Shown: positions 17,879 to 25,839 of the stretch, in pieces
How the letters are laid out: every line of letters begins with the position of its first letter
How positions within the stretch are numbered: the stretch's first letter is position 1
Source: CAWDVK01 sp963805715
GTDB taxonomy: Bacteria; Actinomycetota; Actinomycetes; Streptosporangiales; Streptosporangiaceae
Direction: 5' to 3'
Length of the DNA: 64,000 bases
NCBI GenBank assembly: GCA_963805715.1
Contig: CAWDVK010000008.1
Location: 186,001 to 250,000 of the forward strand
The notes under the pieces: generated by a model
Seen by the model: only the letters and a program-made list of their open reading frames with translations
The model's database searches: none
Told to the model about the DNA's origin: nothing
Made by a program: the position numbers and the translations under genes

Positions 17879-18646
17879 TCAGGGCGATTTGCGGGCTTTC
17901 CAGATTTCTTCGCAGGGCCATTTCCGGGCCCATTCCAAGGTCGCGACCGGATGCCTGGTGGTTGAGCCGAGCGGAGGCTGGACCTCGATGAGATCGCAGA
18001 TCCCGAACCCGCAACGGCGCAGCAACCGGATCATCTCGCCATGGCCGAGGTGGAACTCGACCGAGTCGCTGCCCAGCCATTGGAAACGGTGCATGCCGAA
18101 GTACGGCCGCTGCAGCGTCTCGGTGGCCGGCAGGTCATCGTGGTCCGGCCAGGTGAGAACGATCTGGGCGGAGCTGACCAGGAAGATCAGCCGCCCCCCC
18201 GGGCGCAGCACCCGGGCCGCCTCCGGGATCCAGGCGTAAGGATCACACCAGATGCTCGCACCGTATTCGGAAATCACCAGATCGAAAGCGGCACCGGCCA
18301 GCGGTATCTGCTCCGCATCGGCATGGATCAGCGGGAAGCGCAGCCCGAAGCGATCTTGCAAGGCGGCAGCGGTGGCCAGCTGCGCGGCGGAGTTGTCCAA
18401 GCCGACCGGCCGGACGCCGCGGCGGGCCAGCCAGGCCGAGATATACCCGGTGCCGCAGCCCAGCTCCAGGCCATCGGCCCCGGCCAGGCCCGACGGCAAG
18501 ACCCGAAGCTGTGCCTCAGGGACCTTCCACACTCCCCACCCTGGTTCCGCGGCCGCCCAGTTGCGCAGGCCCGGGCCGGCGTAGTCAGCGGCCAGCCGGT
18601 CCCAGGCCACCCGGTTGCGCAGCACATGATCAGACGGGCCAGTCAC
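17879..18646 (-). CDS. Class I SAM-dependent methyltransferase
   Basis: About 255 residues from GTG 18646, chosen because of a GGGGG run 5 nt upstream and because homology-like sequence begins right after; TTG/GTG starts up to 18721 are possible. The Rossmann motif I is LELGCGTGYISAWLARRGV, motif post-I GLDNSAAQL, motif II with HADAEQIPLAGAAFDLVISEYG, and motif III VLRPGGRLIFLVSS. The YGASIWCDPYAWIPEAARVLRPGG segment is typical of Methyltransf_11 enzymes. The C-terminal part (PYFGMHRFQW, HLGHGEMIRLLRRCGF) matches a small actinobacterial subgroup whose substrate I do not know. No adjacent pathway genes give its role. Confidence 0.85.
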   Translation of the reverse strand: MTGPSDHVLRNRVAWDRLAADYAGPGLRNWAAAEPGWGVWKVPEAQLRVLPSGLAGADGLELGCGTGYISAWLARRGVRPVGLDNSAAQLATAAALQDRFGLRFPLIHADAEQIPLAGAAFDLVISEYGASIWCDPYAWIPEAARVLRPGGRLIFLVSSAQIVLTWPDHDDLPATETLQRPYFGMHRFQWLGSDSVEFHLGHGEMIRLLRRCGFGICDLIEVQPPLGSTTRHPVATLEWARKWPCEEIWKARKSP

Positions 18647-18721
18647 ACCCCCAGCGTCTTCGCCGCCGGCAAGCCCGTCAACCACCTCGCCGCCCCCCAG
18701 CGACAATCCGGTCGGCGGCAA

Positions 18722-19100
18722 TAGAGTGCGTCTCCGTGCCGCTGGTTGTGCATAGTCATGCAGCTGGGTCAGCGATCGACGCCGCAGGCTCCTCTTCGGC
18801 GGGCCTGCGACGTAAAGCTCTGAGAATGCGGCCTGAATGCCAGGCCAGCTGGTCGTTAAATAAAGTCAAATAACCTGGGAGTGGTAGGTTCCTCGGCGGG
18901 CGGGTCGGCCAAGCGGAGAGCGGCCGTGTGCCGTGGGCGTCCGCGAGTCCGGGCGGTTCAACCGCTGACGCAGATCTGTGATGGCTCGGTAGCAGCTGTG
19001 GCCTACACGCAGTATTGTGTTACAATGAGACAGAATTTTAAATTGCTAAAGGCAGGTTCCGCGCTCAGGTTGCCAGGCATTTCCGCCTAAGGGGGAAGCC
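18722..19100. other. Intergenic stretch with an AT-rich patch
   Basis: No supported gene. Positions 19011-19050 are strikingly A/T-rich (TATTGTGTTACAATGAG and following) in an otherwise GC-rich region and could hold a promoter for the small frame at 19101. Confidence 0.4.
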
Positions 19101-19178
19101 ATGAGCAAGACCATCGAAACCGCGGGCATAGTTCTTCCTCGTACCGGCACCGCTTTAGCGGGCCAGCGGCAGCATTAA
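19101..19178 (+). CDS. Possible very small peptide (25 aa)
   Basis: ATG 19101 is preceded by AAGGGGGAAGCC, a strong ribosome-binding site, and the frame runs 25 codons to TAA 19176-19178 (MSKTIETAGIVLPRTGTALA...). The A/T-rich patch 60-90 nt upstream could be its promoter. The sequence matches nothing I know; it might instead be the 5' remnant of a longer gene. Low confidence. Confidence 0.25.
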   Translation: MSKTIETAGIVLPRTGTALAGQRQH

Positions 19179-19407
19179 GCGCCGGGTGCAGCCCCGATAC
19201 GGCGCCTGCAGCCGTGGCATCGGCGGGGTCGCCCAGACGCCGGACTTCTGATGGCTGCAGTATCGGGCAGCCGCCACGGTCGCGGACGCGGGCAAAGTTC
19301 TCGTGACATGTGGAGCGCACCGTTACGGGGCTTTGGCCTTGTCCTTGCTTCTGCCTTGAGACCTGGCGCCACGAGAGAGCGGGGATAGAAAGACACGGGG
19401 GGGCAAG

Positions 19408-19893
19408 ATGATAAGGACCGCCGCGCCTGCGGCAGCTCTCGTCATGACCGGCGGACTCCCCGCAGCAACCGGCGGGATCGCATCGGCCAGTGATGCCCCG
19501 CGAATAGCCGCGGCAGCGCCAGCATCGTCCACTCCGGCCCGCCATGTGGTCGTGCTCGAGTTCTGCACCCTGAAATCGTCTGAGCTCTGCTGGATGACGC
19601 TCATGGCCCAGTTCAACATGACCGAAGGACCTGCTGTATGGGCAGCGCACATTCGCTGGTCCGGCTGGGGTAACAGCTCGGCTACCGGATCAGGCACCCT
19701 CTGGAGGGCTGATGCAGGGATCTTCCGGCTGGGACATGTGACCATCCACCTCTACCGGCCGCGCAGTTACGTGACCATCAACGGTCACCGGCACCCGTAC
19801 TTCACGCGCGTTCACATCATCGGCGGCCGGGATGTCGCTCACTACTGGCACTGGGTCTGGCCTGGCCGAACCGGCACCTGGGCGGGCTTGTAG
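19408..19893 (+). CDS. Small secreted protein, paralogue of 21676-22209
   Basis: 161 residues from ATG 19408, behind a run of G residues. An Ala-rich signal peptide (IRTAAPAAALVMTGGLPAATGGIASA) precedes a mature part of about 120 residues. The second half aligns with the protein at 21676: WAAHIRWSGWGNSSATGSG versus a matching TDIQWTHYSRTSARGVG, then RLGHVTIHLYRPRSYV, YFTRVHIIGG and AHYWHWVW. Shared Trp, Tyr-Arg-Pro, Thr-Arg-x-His and His-Tyr/Trp-Trp positions point to one fold. No enzyme motif recognised. Function unknown; possibly an extracellular beta-sheet protein. Confidence 0.65.
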   Translation: MIRTAAPAAALVMTGGLPAATGGIASASDAPRIAAAAPASSTPARHVVVLEFCTLKSSELCWMTLMAQFNMTEGPAVWAAHIRWSGWGNSSATGSGTLWRADAGIFRLGHVTIHLYRPRSYVTINGHRHPYFTRVHIIGGRDVAHYWHWVWPGRTGTWAGL

Positions 19894-20074
19894 CCGGGAG
19901 TTCGGGCCATGCCACCGAACCGTTCCCGGGAACGTGGCGCCAGGCTCCCGCTCGCAGGTCCCGGAGCTTGCTCGCGGCCGCCGAGGATTGCGGCAATCGG
20001 CGGCCAGAGCTCAGGTCGCCGCACGGCAACTCAGCAGAACTGATCGCCTCACAAACAGGCAGGCAGGTGTCCCA

Positions 20075-20614
20075 ATGAAGCTGATCATCACTGCCCTCGC
20101 GGCCGCGGCGGCGCTGAGCCTTGCAGCATGCGGCGCCGGTTCCGGCAGCCCCGCCTCCGCGGCGCACTCAGCCACCTCGCCGCCGCGAGCAACGTCGGCA
20201 GCACCCGCTCCGACTGTCACCAAAACGATTATCAGGCCGCAGCAAACGTCAGGCACCCCGGCGTCCGCCACGCCGGCGCCCGCACCATCGGGTCCGGTGA
20301 CCGAGCCGAATGTCACCGATCCCTGGGCAGTCGTCTCCGCCTACTACGGCGACATTGAGTCAGGCAACTACCCGGAAGCGTGGGCGCTCCTCAGCTCGGG
20401 TGCGGTCACCGGCCAGACCTACCAGCAGTTCGCAGCCGGGTTTGCCTGCACTGGCAACCAGCAGCTCACCGACCTGGGCGAGACCGGCGACCAGGTCAGC
20501 TTCGACCTCGCCGCGACTGATGACTGCACCGGTGCGGTCCAGCAGTACACCGGCACCGACACCGTGGTCAACGGCAGAATCGTCGCGGCCAACGTCACCC
20601 AGCAGTCCGGCTGA
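20075..20614 (+). CDS. Probable lipoprotein of unknown function
   Basis: 179 residues from ATG 20075. The N-terminus KLIITALAAAAALSLAACGAG is a lipoprotein signal with lipobox LAAC, Cys being residue 19. A Pro/Ala/Ser/Thr-rich linker (to about residue 80) follows, and then a compact domain beginning PWAVVSAYYGDIESGNYPEAWALLSSG that resembles NTF2-like or Tim44-like extracellular domains in which a helix pair is followed by a curved sheet; it ends with DTVVNGRIVAANV. Two Cys (FACTG, DDCTG) could form a disulfide. Anchored outside the membrane; role unknown. Confidence 0.7.
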   Translation: MKLIITALAAAAALSLAACGAGSGSPASAAHSATSPPRATSAAPAPTVTKTIIRPQQTSGTPASATPAPAPSGPVTEPNVTDPWAVVSAYYGDIESGNYPEAWALLSSGAVTGQTYQQFAAGFACTGNQQLTDLGETGDQVSFDLAATDDCTGAVQQYTGTDTVVNGRIVAANVTQQSG

Positions 20615-20629
20615 CACACCGGATCGGCA

Positions 20630-21316
20630 TCATCCGGCGCGAACGCGCCCGAGCCACCAGGCCACCGTGGCCATGAGGCACGAGAGGATGCTTGCCGGCC
20701 GGTTGCTGGCCAGCACGGGTCGGGCGAAAATAACGATGTCTATTCCTGCTAACCGCAATGGATCGAGCCGCTGCAGACCTGCGCCAAGGGCGCGACCCGG
20801 CTGATTCCATTCGAAGCACCTCAGACGATTCTCGCGTACCAAGCGCCCAGGGTGATGTCGCACATTACATGCTCCGGAGCAGCGTGACCTCGTTAATGCG
20901 AAGAAGCCGAGCCCGGCGCTCGCCACACCCAGCACGAAGTAGAAGCAGAAGCCCGCAATTCCCAGTACAAGCCCCGCCACGGCCATGCCCTTACCCGTGC
21001 CAGTACGGACGTCCGCTCTCCTCATGCCCGCACCGCCGAAAGTGACAGCGAGGACCACCATGACCAGCGTCACCAGAACCCGCCAGCTGAAGACCACGCT
21101 GAGAATGCCCAGGACCAGGCTGGCGACGGCCGGGCTGTTGCCGGGCCGGGCCGACACAGGTACTGGCTGCGCCCCAGCCATTGGATACGGGACTGGAGCC
21201 TGAGCCCAATTCGGTCCCGCCGGGTGTTCCGGCAGCGGGCATCGCCCGTCGACGTGCGCTGAGTAGGTATTCCGCCACAGGCCGCAAGGCGGCCGCTCAT
21301 CTGACTGAGCAGTCAT
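20630..21316 (-). CDS. DUF4190-type membrane protein, C-terminal tail doubtful
   Basis: 228 residues. A polar N-terminus rich in Pro precedes two hydrophobic hairpins: SPAVASLVLGILSVVF with VLVTLVMVVLAVTFGGAG, then TGTGKGMAVAGLVLGIAGFCFYFVLGV. The RTGTGKGMAVAGLVLG stretch is diagnostic of DUF4190. After about residue 145 the sequence loses its family character (Arg/Leu-rich tail of 80 residues), so the natural stop may have been lost through a frameshift near 20880. It overlaps nothing and faces the lipoprotein gene at 20075-20614 end to end. Confidence 0.6.
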   Translation of the reverse strand: MTAQSDERPPCGLWRNTYSAHVDGRCPLPEHPAGPNWAQAPVPYPMAGAQPVPVSARPGNSPAVASLVLGILSVVFSWRVLVTLVMVVLAVTFGGAGMRRADVRTGTGKGMAVAGLVLGIAGFCFYFVLGVASAGLGFFALTRSRCSGACNVRHHPGRLVRENRLRCFEWNQPGRALGAGLQRLDPLRLAGIDIVIFARPVLASNRPASILSCLMATVAWWLGRVRAG

Positions 21317-21675
21317 ATAGGCGTCCCCCCGATCGCCTCTTACACCAGGCTACGCCGATCGTCGCTCGGGCAGAAGGGCAAGCCGTCTACCTGAGCCCCC
21401 GGACACATCAGGCGACCAAGATCCTGTCTCTGCCGCTAGGCAGGCCACGCACTCGCACTCGACCGTCATCGCGGATGACTCTGCGCTCAATGCGGCATGA
21501 GCGCGCAATTCGCGGTCCGAGTGGACGTACGTCGACATATTGATTTACTTAACATAAATAGCTCGGATGGTGGTGCGGAAAATTCCCGGCTGTAAGAAAC
21601 AATGACGGCGGCGGGAGCAGAGATCGATTGCGGGGCGTAGCGTGGACCGTGACGGCGCTTCTGAGGGAGATAGCG

Positions 21676-22209
21676 ATGCGATTCCCGAAAAGCCTGACGA
21701 TGCTCGTGTCCCTGGCAGGTATAGCGCTGGCCGTGCCGGCTGTCGGCGCGAGCGCAAGCGCGCGCCCGGCACATGTTGCGGGCAGGTACATTCCAGAGAC
21801 CTGTGCCCATAGCGCCAACTGCGTCGCGCAAGTGTACCGGCCGCGCACTTTCCAGCTGCAGCGCGCCTATTTCACCATCGATGACTTCGGTGCCAAGGTC
21901 ACCGATATCCAGTGGACGCACTACAGCAGGACCTCCGCTCGTGGTGTCGGGATAGCGTATCTCTCCCAGGGCGGCGGCGGCACGCATCAGTGCTCGCCCG
22001 AGATTTTGCGCGCGTGCGCCGACCGCCTTGGCCGTGTCGTGATCCTCTTCTACCGGCCGGAAGGATCACGCCCCGGCGACTACACCCGGCTGCACATGAC
22101 CGGGCAGCGCCGCATCAACGGATATGGCCTGGCTCACTGGTGGCATTTCGATTTCCACAAGACCATCGGCGGCTCGCCAGCCTGGCTGCCAGCAGGCGAA
22201 AACTCATAG
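21676..22209 (+). CDS. Small secreted protein, paralogue of 19408-19893
   Basis: 177 residues from ATG 21676, with GAGGGAGA 6-13 nt upstream. Signal peptide RFPKSLTMLVSLAGIALAVPAVGASASA, then a mature domain with four Cys (ETCAHSANC, HQCSPEILRACAD), suggesting two disulfides. The segment QWTHYSRTSARGVGIAY, RLGRVVILFYRPEG, YTRLHMTGQ and LAHWWHFDF aligns with the 19408 protein. The extra insertion HQCSPEILRACAD is absent from that paralogue. A 14-bp perfect hairpin about 90 nt downstream probably ends the transcript. Function unknown. Confidence 0.7.
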   Translation: MRFPKSLTMLVSLAGIALAVPAVGASASARPAHVAGRYIPETCAHSANCVAQVYRPRTFQLQRAYFTIDDFGAKVTDIQWTHYSRTSARGVGIAYLSQGGGGTHQCSPEILRACADRLGRVVILFYRPEGSRPGDYTRLHMTGQRRINGYGLAHWWHFDFHKTIGGSPAWLPAGENS

Positions 22210-22298
22210 CCGGCAAAGTCCGCCCCACAAGACTAGACTGCGACTGTGACCGCCAGGAAGCCGGATCGACGCAAACTTCTAGTGAACATAAAGCGGTC

Positions 22299-22333
22299 CT
22301 TACCTGCTCTGGCCCGGGACCAGAGCAGGTAAG
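22299..22333 (+). terminator. 14-bp perfect hairpin downstream of secreted-protein gene
   Basis: CTTACCTGCTCTGG pairs perfectly with CCAGAGCAGGTAAG around a 7-nt loop (CCCGGGA). No T-run follows, as is usual for actinomycete terminators. Confidence 0.65.
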
Positions 22334-22341
22334 AAGCGCGG

Positions 22342-22395
22342 GTGACCATGGACGACGATCTGATCATCTGGCTTACCAAGCAACTCCGCCACTGA
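22342..22395 (+). pseudogene. 17-codon remnant resembling the start of a DUF6221-type protein
   Basis: GTG 22342 opens MTMDDDLIIWLTKQLRH and stops at once. The DDLIxWLTxQL pattern resembles the N-terminus of small actinobacterial DUF6221 proteins. It sits directly after the hairpin. Probably the stump of a lost gene; low confidence. Confidence 0.25.
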
Positions 22396-23095
22396 CATCT
22401 CAATGCGCACGCCACCAGCGGCACGAGCGGATCTTTCGAACGCTGTCCAACGCCGTATATGTATGCAGGCGATCAACCCGACTCGGCGTAGCTTGCGCGG
22501 TCGGTCGTGGCGTCGGACTTCCCCCCGCAGCGCACTAGATCCGCCGATCTGGCGTTGACCAGGTCGGCCCGGCGCGGCCGACTGCGCCACGCAGACCTGG
22601 TTGATCTGCGCGTCTCCATGAAGCTGCGGCGCGCCTCCACCAGGGCACTGCCCAACGCGTCCCCACCGCGCCACCGGGACCGCGTCGACACGCGACAGAT
22701 CCGCCCGAAACCCCGCCAGGGCAGCCGATCAACGAATAAGCCTAACCCGCCCTGACCCATGCGAAACCCGCAGGTCACGTACCAAATCATATTCTCGCAG
22801 GGACAGGATTCATCATGAAGTGGATAGCGACGAAGAGTCGCTAACTTGTCCACCTCGCACCTGCTTTGTTCCCTCAATAAGATTACCGGCCACTTTGCGC
22901 AGGACGTTTGCCCGTGATCTGCACCGAATTTCAGGGACGTTGTCCTCTAGTGTGCAACAGCTGCATGCACGATATTCGAGATAGGAAAACACGGCGTTTC
23001 CGCATCATCGGTCAGCTTCATCCCCCCACGTCGCCTGACCGCAGGCCGGCAGTCTGAACGAGCGCCTCTATGCGAAGCGGCAAAGGGAGGTCACG
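22396..23095. other. Noncoding stretch, nothing recognised
   Basis: 700 bp with short frames on both strands, none resembling a known family. The right part (22760-23000) has lower GC than the rest. Confidence 0.4.
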
Positions 23096-23524
23096 ATGAG
23101 AAGACTAATTGTCCTGGCGCTAGCGGGGTTCGTGGCGGGCTCGATGGTCCTGCTGACAGGTTGCGGTTCGCTATCGCTTGCCAATCCGCCCGCCAGACAG
23201 AAAGTGCCCGCTCCGCCGTCGCAGTCATCAGCGCAGCCGGCAACGCCGTCACAGTCACCTACTCAGCCGCCTGCCCCAGCGCCTGCCCAGCCCGCGCCAG
23301 TGTCGTCGTACCCACAGGACATCACCGATGCAGGCATTGTCGCGCCTGTCGACTGGATCAACCGTACCGGCCAGATACTCTGCTCGGACTGGGCCAGTGG
23401 GATGTCGTGGACGCAGACAGACAATGCTGTTCTGACGCCTGGCGGCATCTATCCGAACCACCTCGCGCTGTATGACGAGATTACCGCGCGGGATCTGTGC
23501 CCGGCATACAGCGGCGGAAATTAA
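23096..23524 (+). CDS. Probable lipoprotein, DUF732-like
   Basis: 142 residues from ATG 23096, with AAAGGGAGG 6 nt upstream. Signal with lipobox LLTGC (Cys 23). A Pro/Gln/Ala/Ser-rich linker to about residue 70 leads to a small helical domain: YPQDITDAGIVAPVDWINRTGQILCSDWASGMSW and ALYDEITARDLCP. The paired Cys in ILCSDW and DLCPAY and the helix spacing resemble DUF732 domains, common in secreted actinobacterial proteins of unknown function. Likely surface-anchored. Confidence 0.65.
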   Translation: MRRLIVLALAGFVAGSMVLLTGCGSLSLANPPARQKVPAPPSQSSAQPATPSQSPTQPPAPAPAQPAPVSSYPQDITDAGIVAPVDWINRTGQILCSDWASGMSWTQTDNAVLTPGGIYPNHLALYDEITARDLCPAYSGGN

Positions 23525-23596
23525 TCGCTGACCTTGATTCCTTCGGGGACCGTGAGGCACGTGAAACGGTTCGAGCTAATCAAATAGGGGGATATC

Positions 23597-23890
23597 ATGA
23601 GAAACAACGATAATAGGCAAGCATGGGCACGGTGGGCTGCGACATGGGCGATCATCGCTTTCGTAACGCACTTCGTCTTCGCGGCGATCAATTCGACGTC
23701 GAGTGTGAGCGCGGCGTCAGTTACTGTCGCGGCCAATACGGTCTGGATCACCGGGGTCTTCGTTGGTCTGACAGTAGTCCTGCTGGGCTGGGGCCTCCTG
23801 GTGCGATACGCGCGGACACTCGGCACACCCGCAGAAAAGGATCAACGACCTTCGACCATGACCGGCGTAGGCCCAGGGCCGGGGTCATGA
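23597..23890 (+). CDS. Small two-helix membrane protein
   Basis: 97 residues from ATG 23597 after a GGGGGG run about 6 nt upstream. Two membrane segments (WAATWAIIAFVTHFVFAAI and TVWITGVFVGLTVVLLGWGLLV) are separated by a short Ser/Val loop and followed by a polar tail. No family recognised. It follows the DUF732-like lipoprotein by 72 bp in the same direction and could share its transcript. Confidence 0.55.
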   Translation: MRNNDNRQAWARWAATWAIIAFVTHFVFAAINSTSSVSAASVTVAANTVWITGVFVGLTVVLLGWGLLVRYARTLGTPAEKDQRPSTMTGVGPGPGS

Positions 23891-24313
23891 TGGCCTGTAC
23901 TGCCAGCTCCGGCGGATATCGTTGCCGGTCGCCCGGCGCAGCTGGCGGACGACCTGGCCGCCGCGGACCTCGGCCTGACCAGCGACGAGCCCGCCCGGCC
24001 AGGCACGGCGAGCGAGCCGCCGCTGATCGGCCCGTACGGGCATCAGGCCACGACCGCCCGGGACCGGCTGTCCGCCGCCGACCTGACCCTGCTGCGGCGG
24101 CACGTCAGCTCGTGGAAGGGCACCGCGTTCGGTGTCGTCCAGGCCGTGAACACCTGGGAGACCCACGAGCGGATCCTCCGCAACACGACCGGCATCGAGC
24201 TGACAGACACGGACCTCCGTGCCATGCGCGGCTACGAGAACATGCTGCACGTGCCGAAGTGTCCGAGCGCTGACGAGCTGAACATCGAGCTACTGAAGTC
24301 GGTGCTCGTCTGA
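23888..24313 (+). pseudogene. 3' remnant of a phage/plasmid-type gene (possibly DUF932-like)
   Basis: An open frame without a start, reading LSAADLTLLRRHVSSWKG, TAFGVVQAVNTWETHERILR and RAMRGYENMLHVPKCPS, ends at TGA 24311-24313. The GTAFGVVQAVNTWETHER segment resembles the C-terminal part of DUF932-type phage/plasmid proteins, but the match is from memory and weak. The 5' part is missing, and the preceding membrane-protein gene runs into it. Its stop codon lies in the left arm of a 17-bp hairpin. Confidence 0.4.
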
Positions 24314-24361
24314 TAGGTCCCGTTGGGTCACGGGAGACAGTGGCCCCAACGGGACCTATCA
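24311..24361 (+). terminator. Strong 17-bp perfect hairpin
   Basis: TGATAGGTCCCGTTGGG pairs without mismatch with CCCAACGGGACCTATCA around a 17-nt loop. It begins at the stop codon of the upstream remnant and ends 20 nt before the G1 peptidase start, just upstream of its AAGGAGGG ribosome-binding site, so it may terminate the upstream transcript or act in the leader of the peptidase. Confidence 0.7.
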
Positions 24362-24380
24362 GATAAGGAGGGAAAGATCA

Positions 24381-25160
24381 ATGAAGATCAACCGCAGGAT
24401 CACAGCGGGGGCCGCAGGGCTCGCGCTCGCAGCCGGGCTCGGCATGGGCATGGCTGTTCCGGCGTCCGCTAGCACGTCAACCAGCAAACCACCAACGAGC
24501 TACAGCACGCTCTGGAGCGGCATGATCGCGCAGCCGAAGAGCGGCAGCTTTACGAAGGTCTCCGCCATTGTCACGGTGCCGAAGGTCAACTGCTCAGTGA
24601 CGCCGGGCTGGACCTCGCCATACGGCGCAGATTCATTTCACTGGGTTGGCTTTGGGGAGTCAAACAAAACAATGGAGCAGGCTGGCGTCGTAGCCTCCTG
24701 CGAGTCCCCGGAGCAGCCGAATTACTCGGCCCAGTTCGAGATGTACCCGGCCACGCCAACCACGTCAGTGGTCGCTGTCCATCCGGGCAACCGGGTCTTC
24801 GAGTCCGTGCGCTACAGCGGCGGGGAGTACTGGCTGACGATCCGCAACATGTCCACGGGACGCTGGCAGAACATGATAGTGAAGTCCAGCGATAAGCGGG
24901 GCAACGCCGAGGTAATCACCAGTCACTGGTCTTGGCTGCAAAACTTCGGTGCCGTGCAGCTTGCGGACTTCGGCCAGGTTGGCTTCCGCAGCATATCCTT
25001 CACGGACTCGCACGGCACGACCGGATCGCTCACCAGCCCGGCGTGGACGTACAAGCGCGTGATCATGCTCGGGACCGTTACGAACGACATGATCTCGGTG
25101 CCAGGAGTCGTGTTCAGCCACGGCACGGCATTCGATGTCACCTGGAAGGGTGAGCATTAA
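24381..25160 (+). CDS. Secreted G1 (eqolisin)-family glutamic endopeptidase
   Basis: 259 residues from ATG 24381 behind AAGGAGGG. Signal peptide to about residue 31 (RITAGAAGLALAAGLGMGMAVPASA). The mature part fits peptidase G1: SGMIAQPKSGSFTKVSAIVTVPKV, FHWVGFGES, then Q100 in TMEQAG and E120 in SAQFEMYP, the Gln/Glu pair that forms the catalytic dyad in this family, followed by VHPGNRVFESVRY and YWLTIRNMSTG. The family is best known from fungi as pepstatin-insensitive acid proteases and occurs in actinobacteria. Two Cys (NCSVT, ASCES) may pair. It would degrade protein outside the cell, probably at acid pH; that last point is family knowledge. Confidence 0.8.
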   Translation: MKINRRITAGAAGLALAAGLGMGMAVPASASTSTSKPPTSYSTLWSGMIAQPKSGSFTKVSAIVTVPKVNCSVTPGWTSPYGADSFHWVGFGESNKTMEQAGVVASCESPEQPNYSAQFEMYPATPTTSVVAVHPGNRVFESVRYSGGEYWLTIRNMSTGRWQNMIVKSSDKRGNAEVITSHWSWLQNFGAVQLADFGQVGFRSISFTDSHGTTGSLTSPAWTYKRVIMLGTVTNDMISVPGVVFSHGTAFDVTWKGEH

Positions 25161-25177
25161 AAGAGAGGAGAGGATCG

Positions 25178-25738
25178 ATGCAGATCCTGCACAACAACAA
25201 CACCAAGGCCATGGTTGCCATCGTGGTCGCGGGCCTGCTGGGGCGGCACCTCTAGTCTGCCTGGCCGGATGGCGGCGGCCCGAGCATGCCGGCGAGCATC
25301 CTGTGGGCTCGATGCGCGTTGCCTCCTTGCCTGCATGATGTGCTGGCCCGGCGACTGCAGCGCGCGGTGAACGACGTCGGTGCCTGCACTGATCTGCCCG
25401 CAGTCGCGAGCGAGCTCGGCATAGTCGTCAGACAGCGCATCAGCGACCTCACCGCCGCTTCAGCACTCGTGACCGGAGCGCTGTCCAGCGGGACATCGCT
25501 CAACTCCGACCTGACCGCTGCGCTGCATGCCTCGCTGCGTGCGGACACGGACTGCCTCACGTGGGCGCAGGAAATGGATGAGCGAGGCTGCGCCAACCCG
25601 GTCCCCGCAGATAAGCGCTTACAAAGCCGGCTTCACCATCCCGGGCAAGCGAAATACTGTGAAGGAAGACTTCATCCAGATCTGGAATCCCGTCGCCAGG
25701 TCTACGGCTACCCGACTGGATCTCCAGGCGGCATTTAG
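25178..25738 (+). pseudogene. Disrupted small membrane/secreted protein gene
   Basis: ATG 25178 behind GAGAGGAGAGG begins MQILHNNNTKAMVAIVVAGLLG, a membrane-anchor-like start, but an in-frame TAG occurs at 25253. The same frame then continues as RLQRAVNDVGACTDLPAVASELGIVV, LTAALHASLRADTDCLTWAQEM up to about 25610. The next stretch fits in another frame (AYKAGFTIPGKRNTVKEDFIQIWNPVA), and the end returns to the first frame (VYGYPTGSPGGI, stop 25738). Together these pieces resemble a known type of actinobacterial protein with an N-terminal anchor and an all-helical body ending WNPxA...YGYPT. One nonsense codon and two compensating frameshifts indicate a dead gene. It follows the G1 peptidase by 17 bp. 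Confidence 0.6.
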
Positions 25739-25839
25739 GTCACCAGCGGCCTCCCCTGGTATGCCCGGTCACTGGCCCGAACAGCCCCGCACACGCCATG
25801 ATTCGCGCCGGGCAGCGCAGCGCGCGCCGGGGGAAGCTC

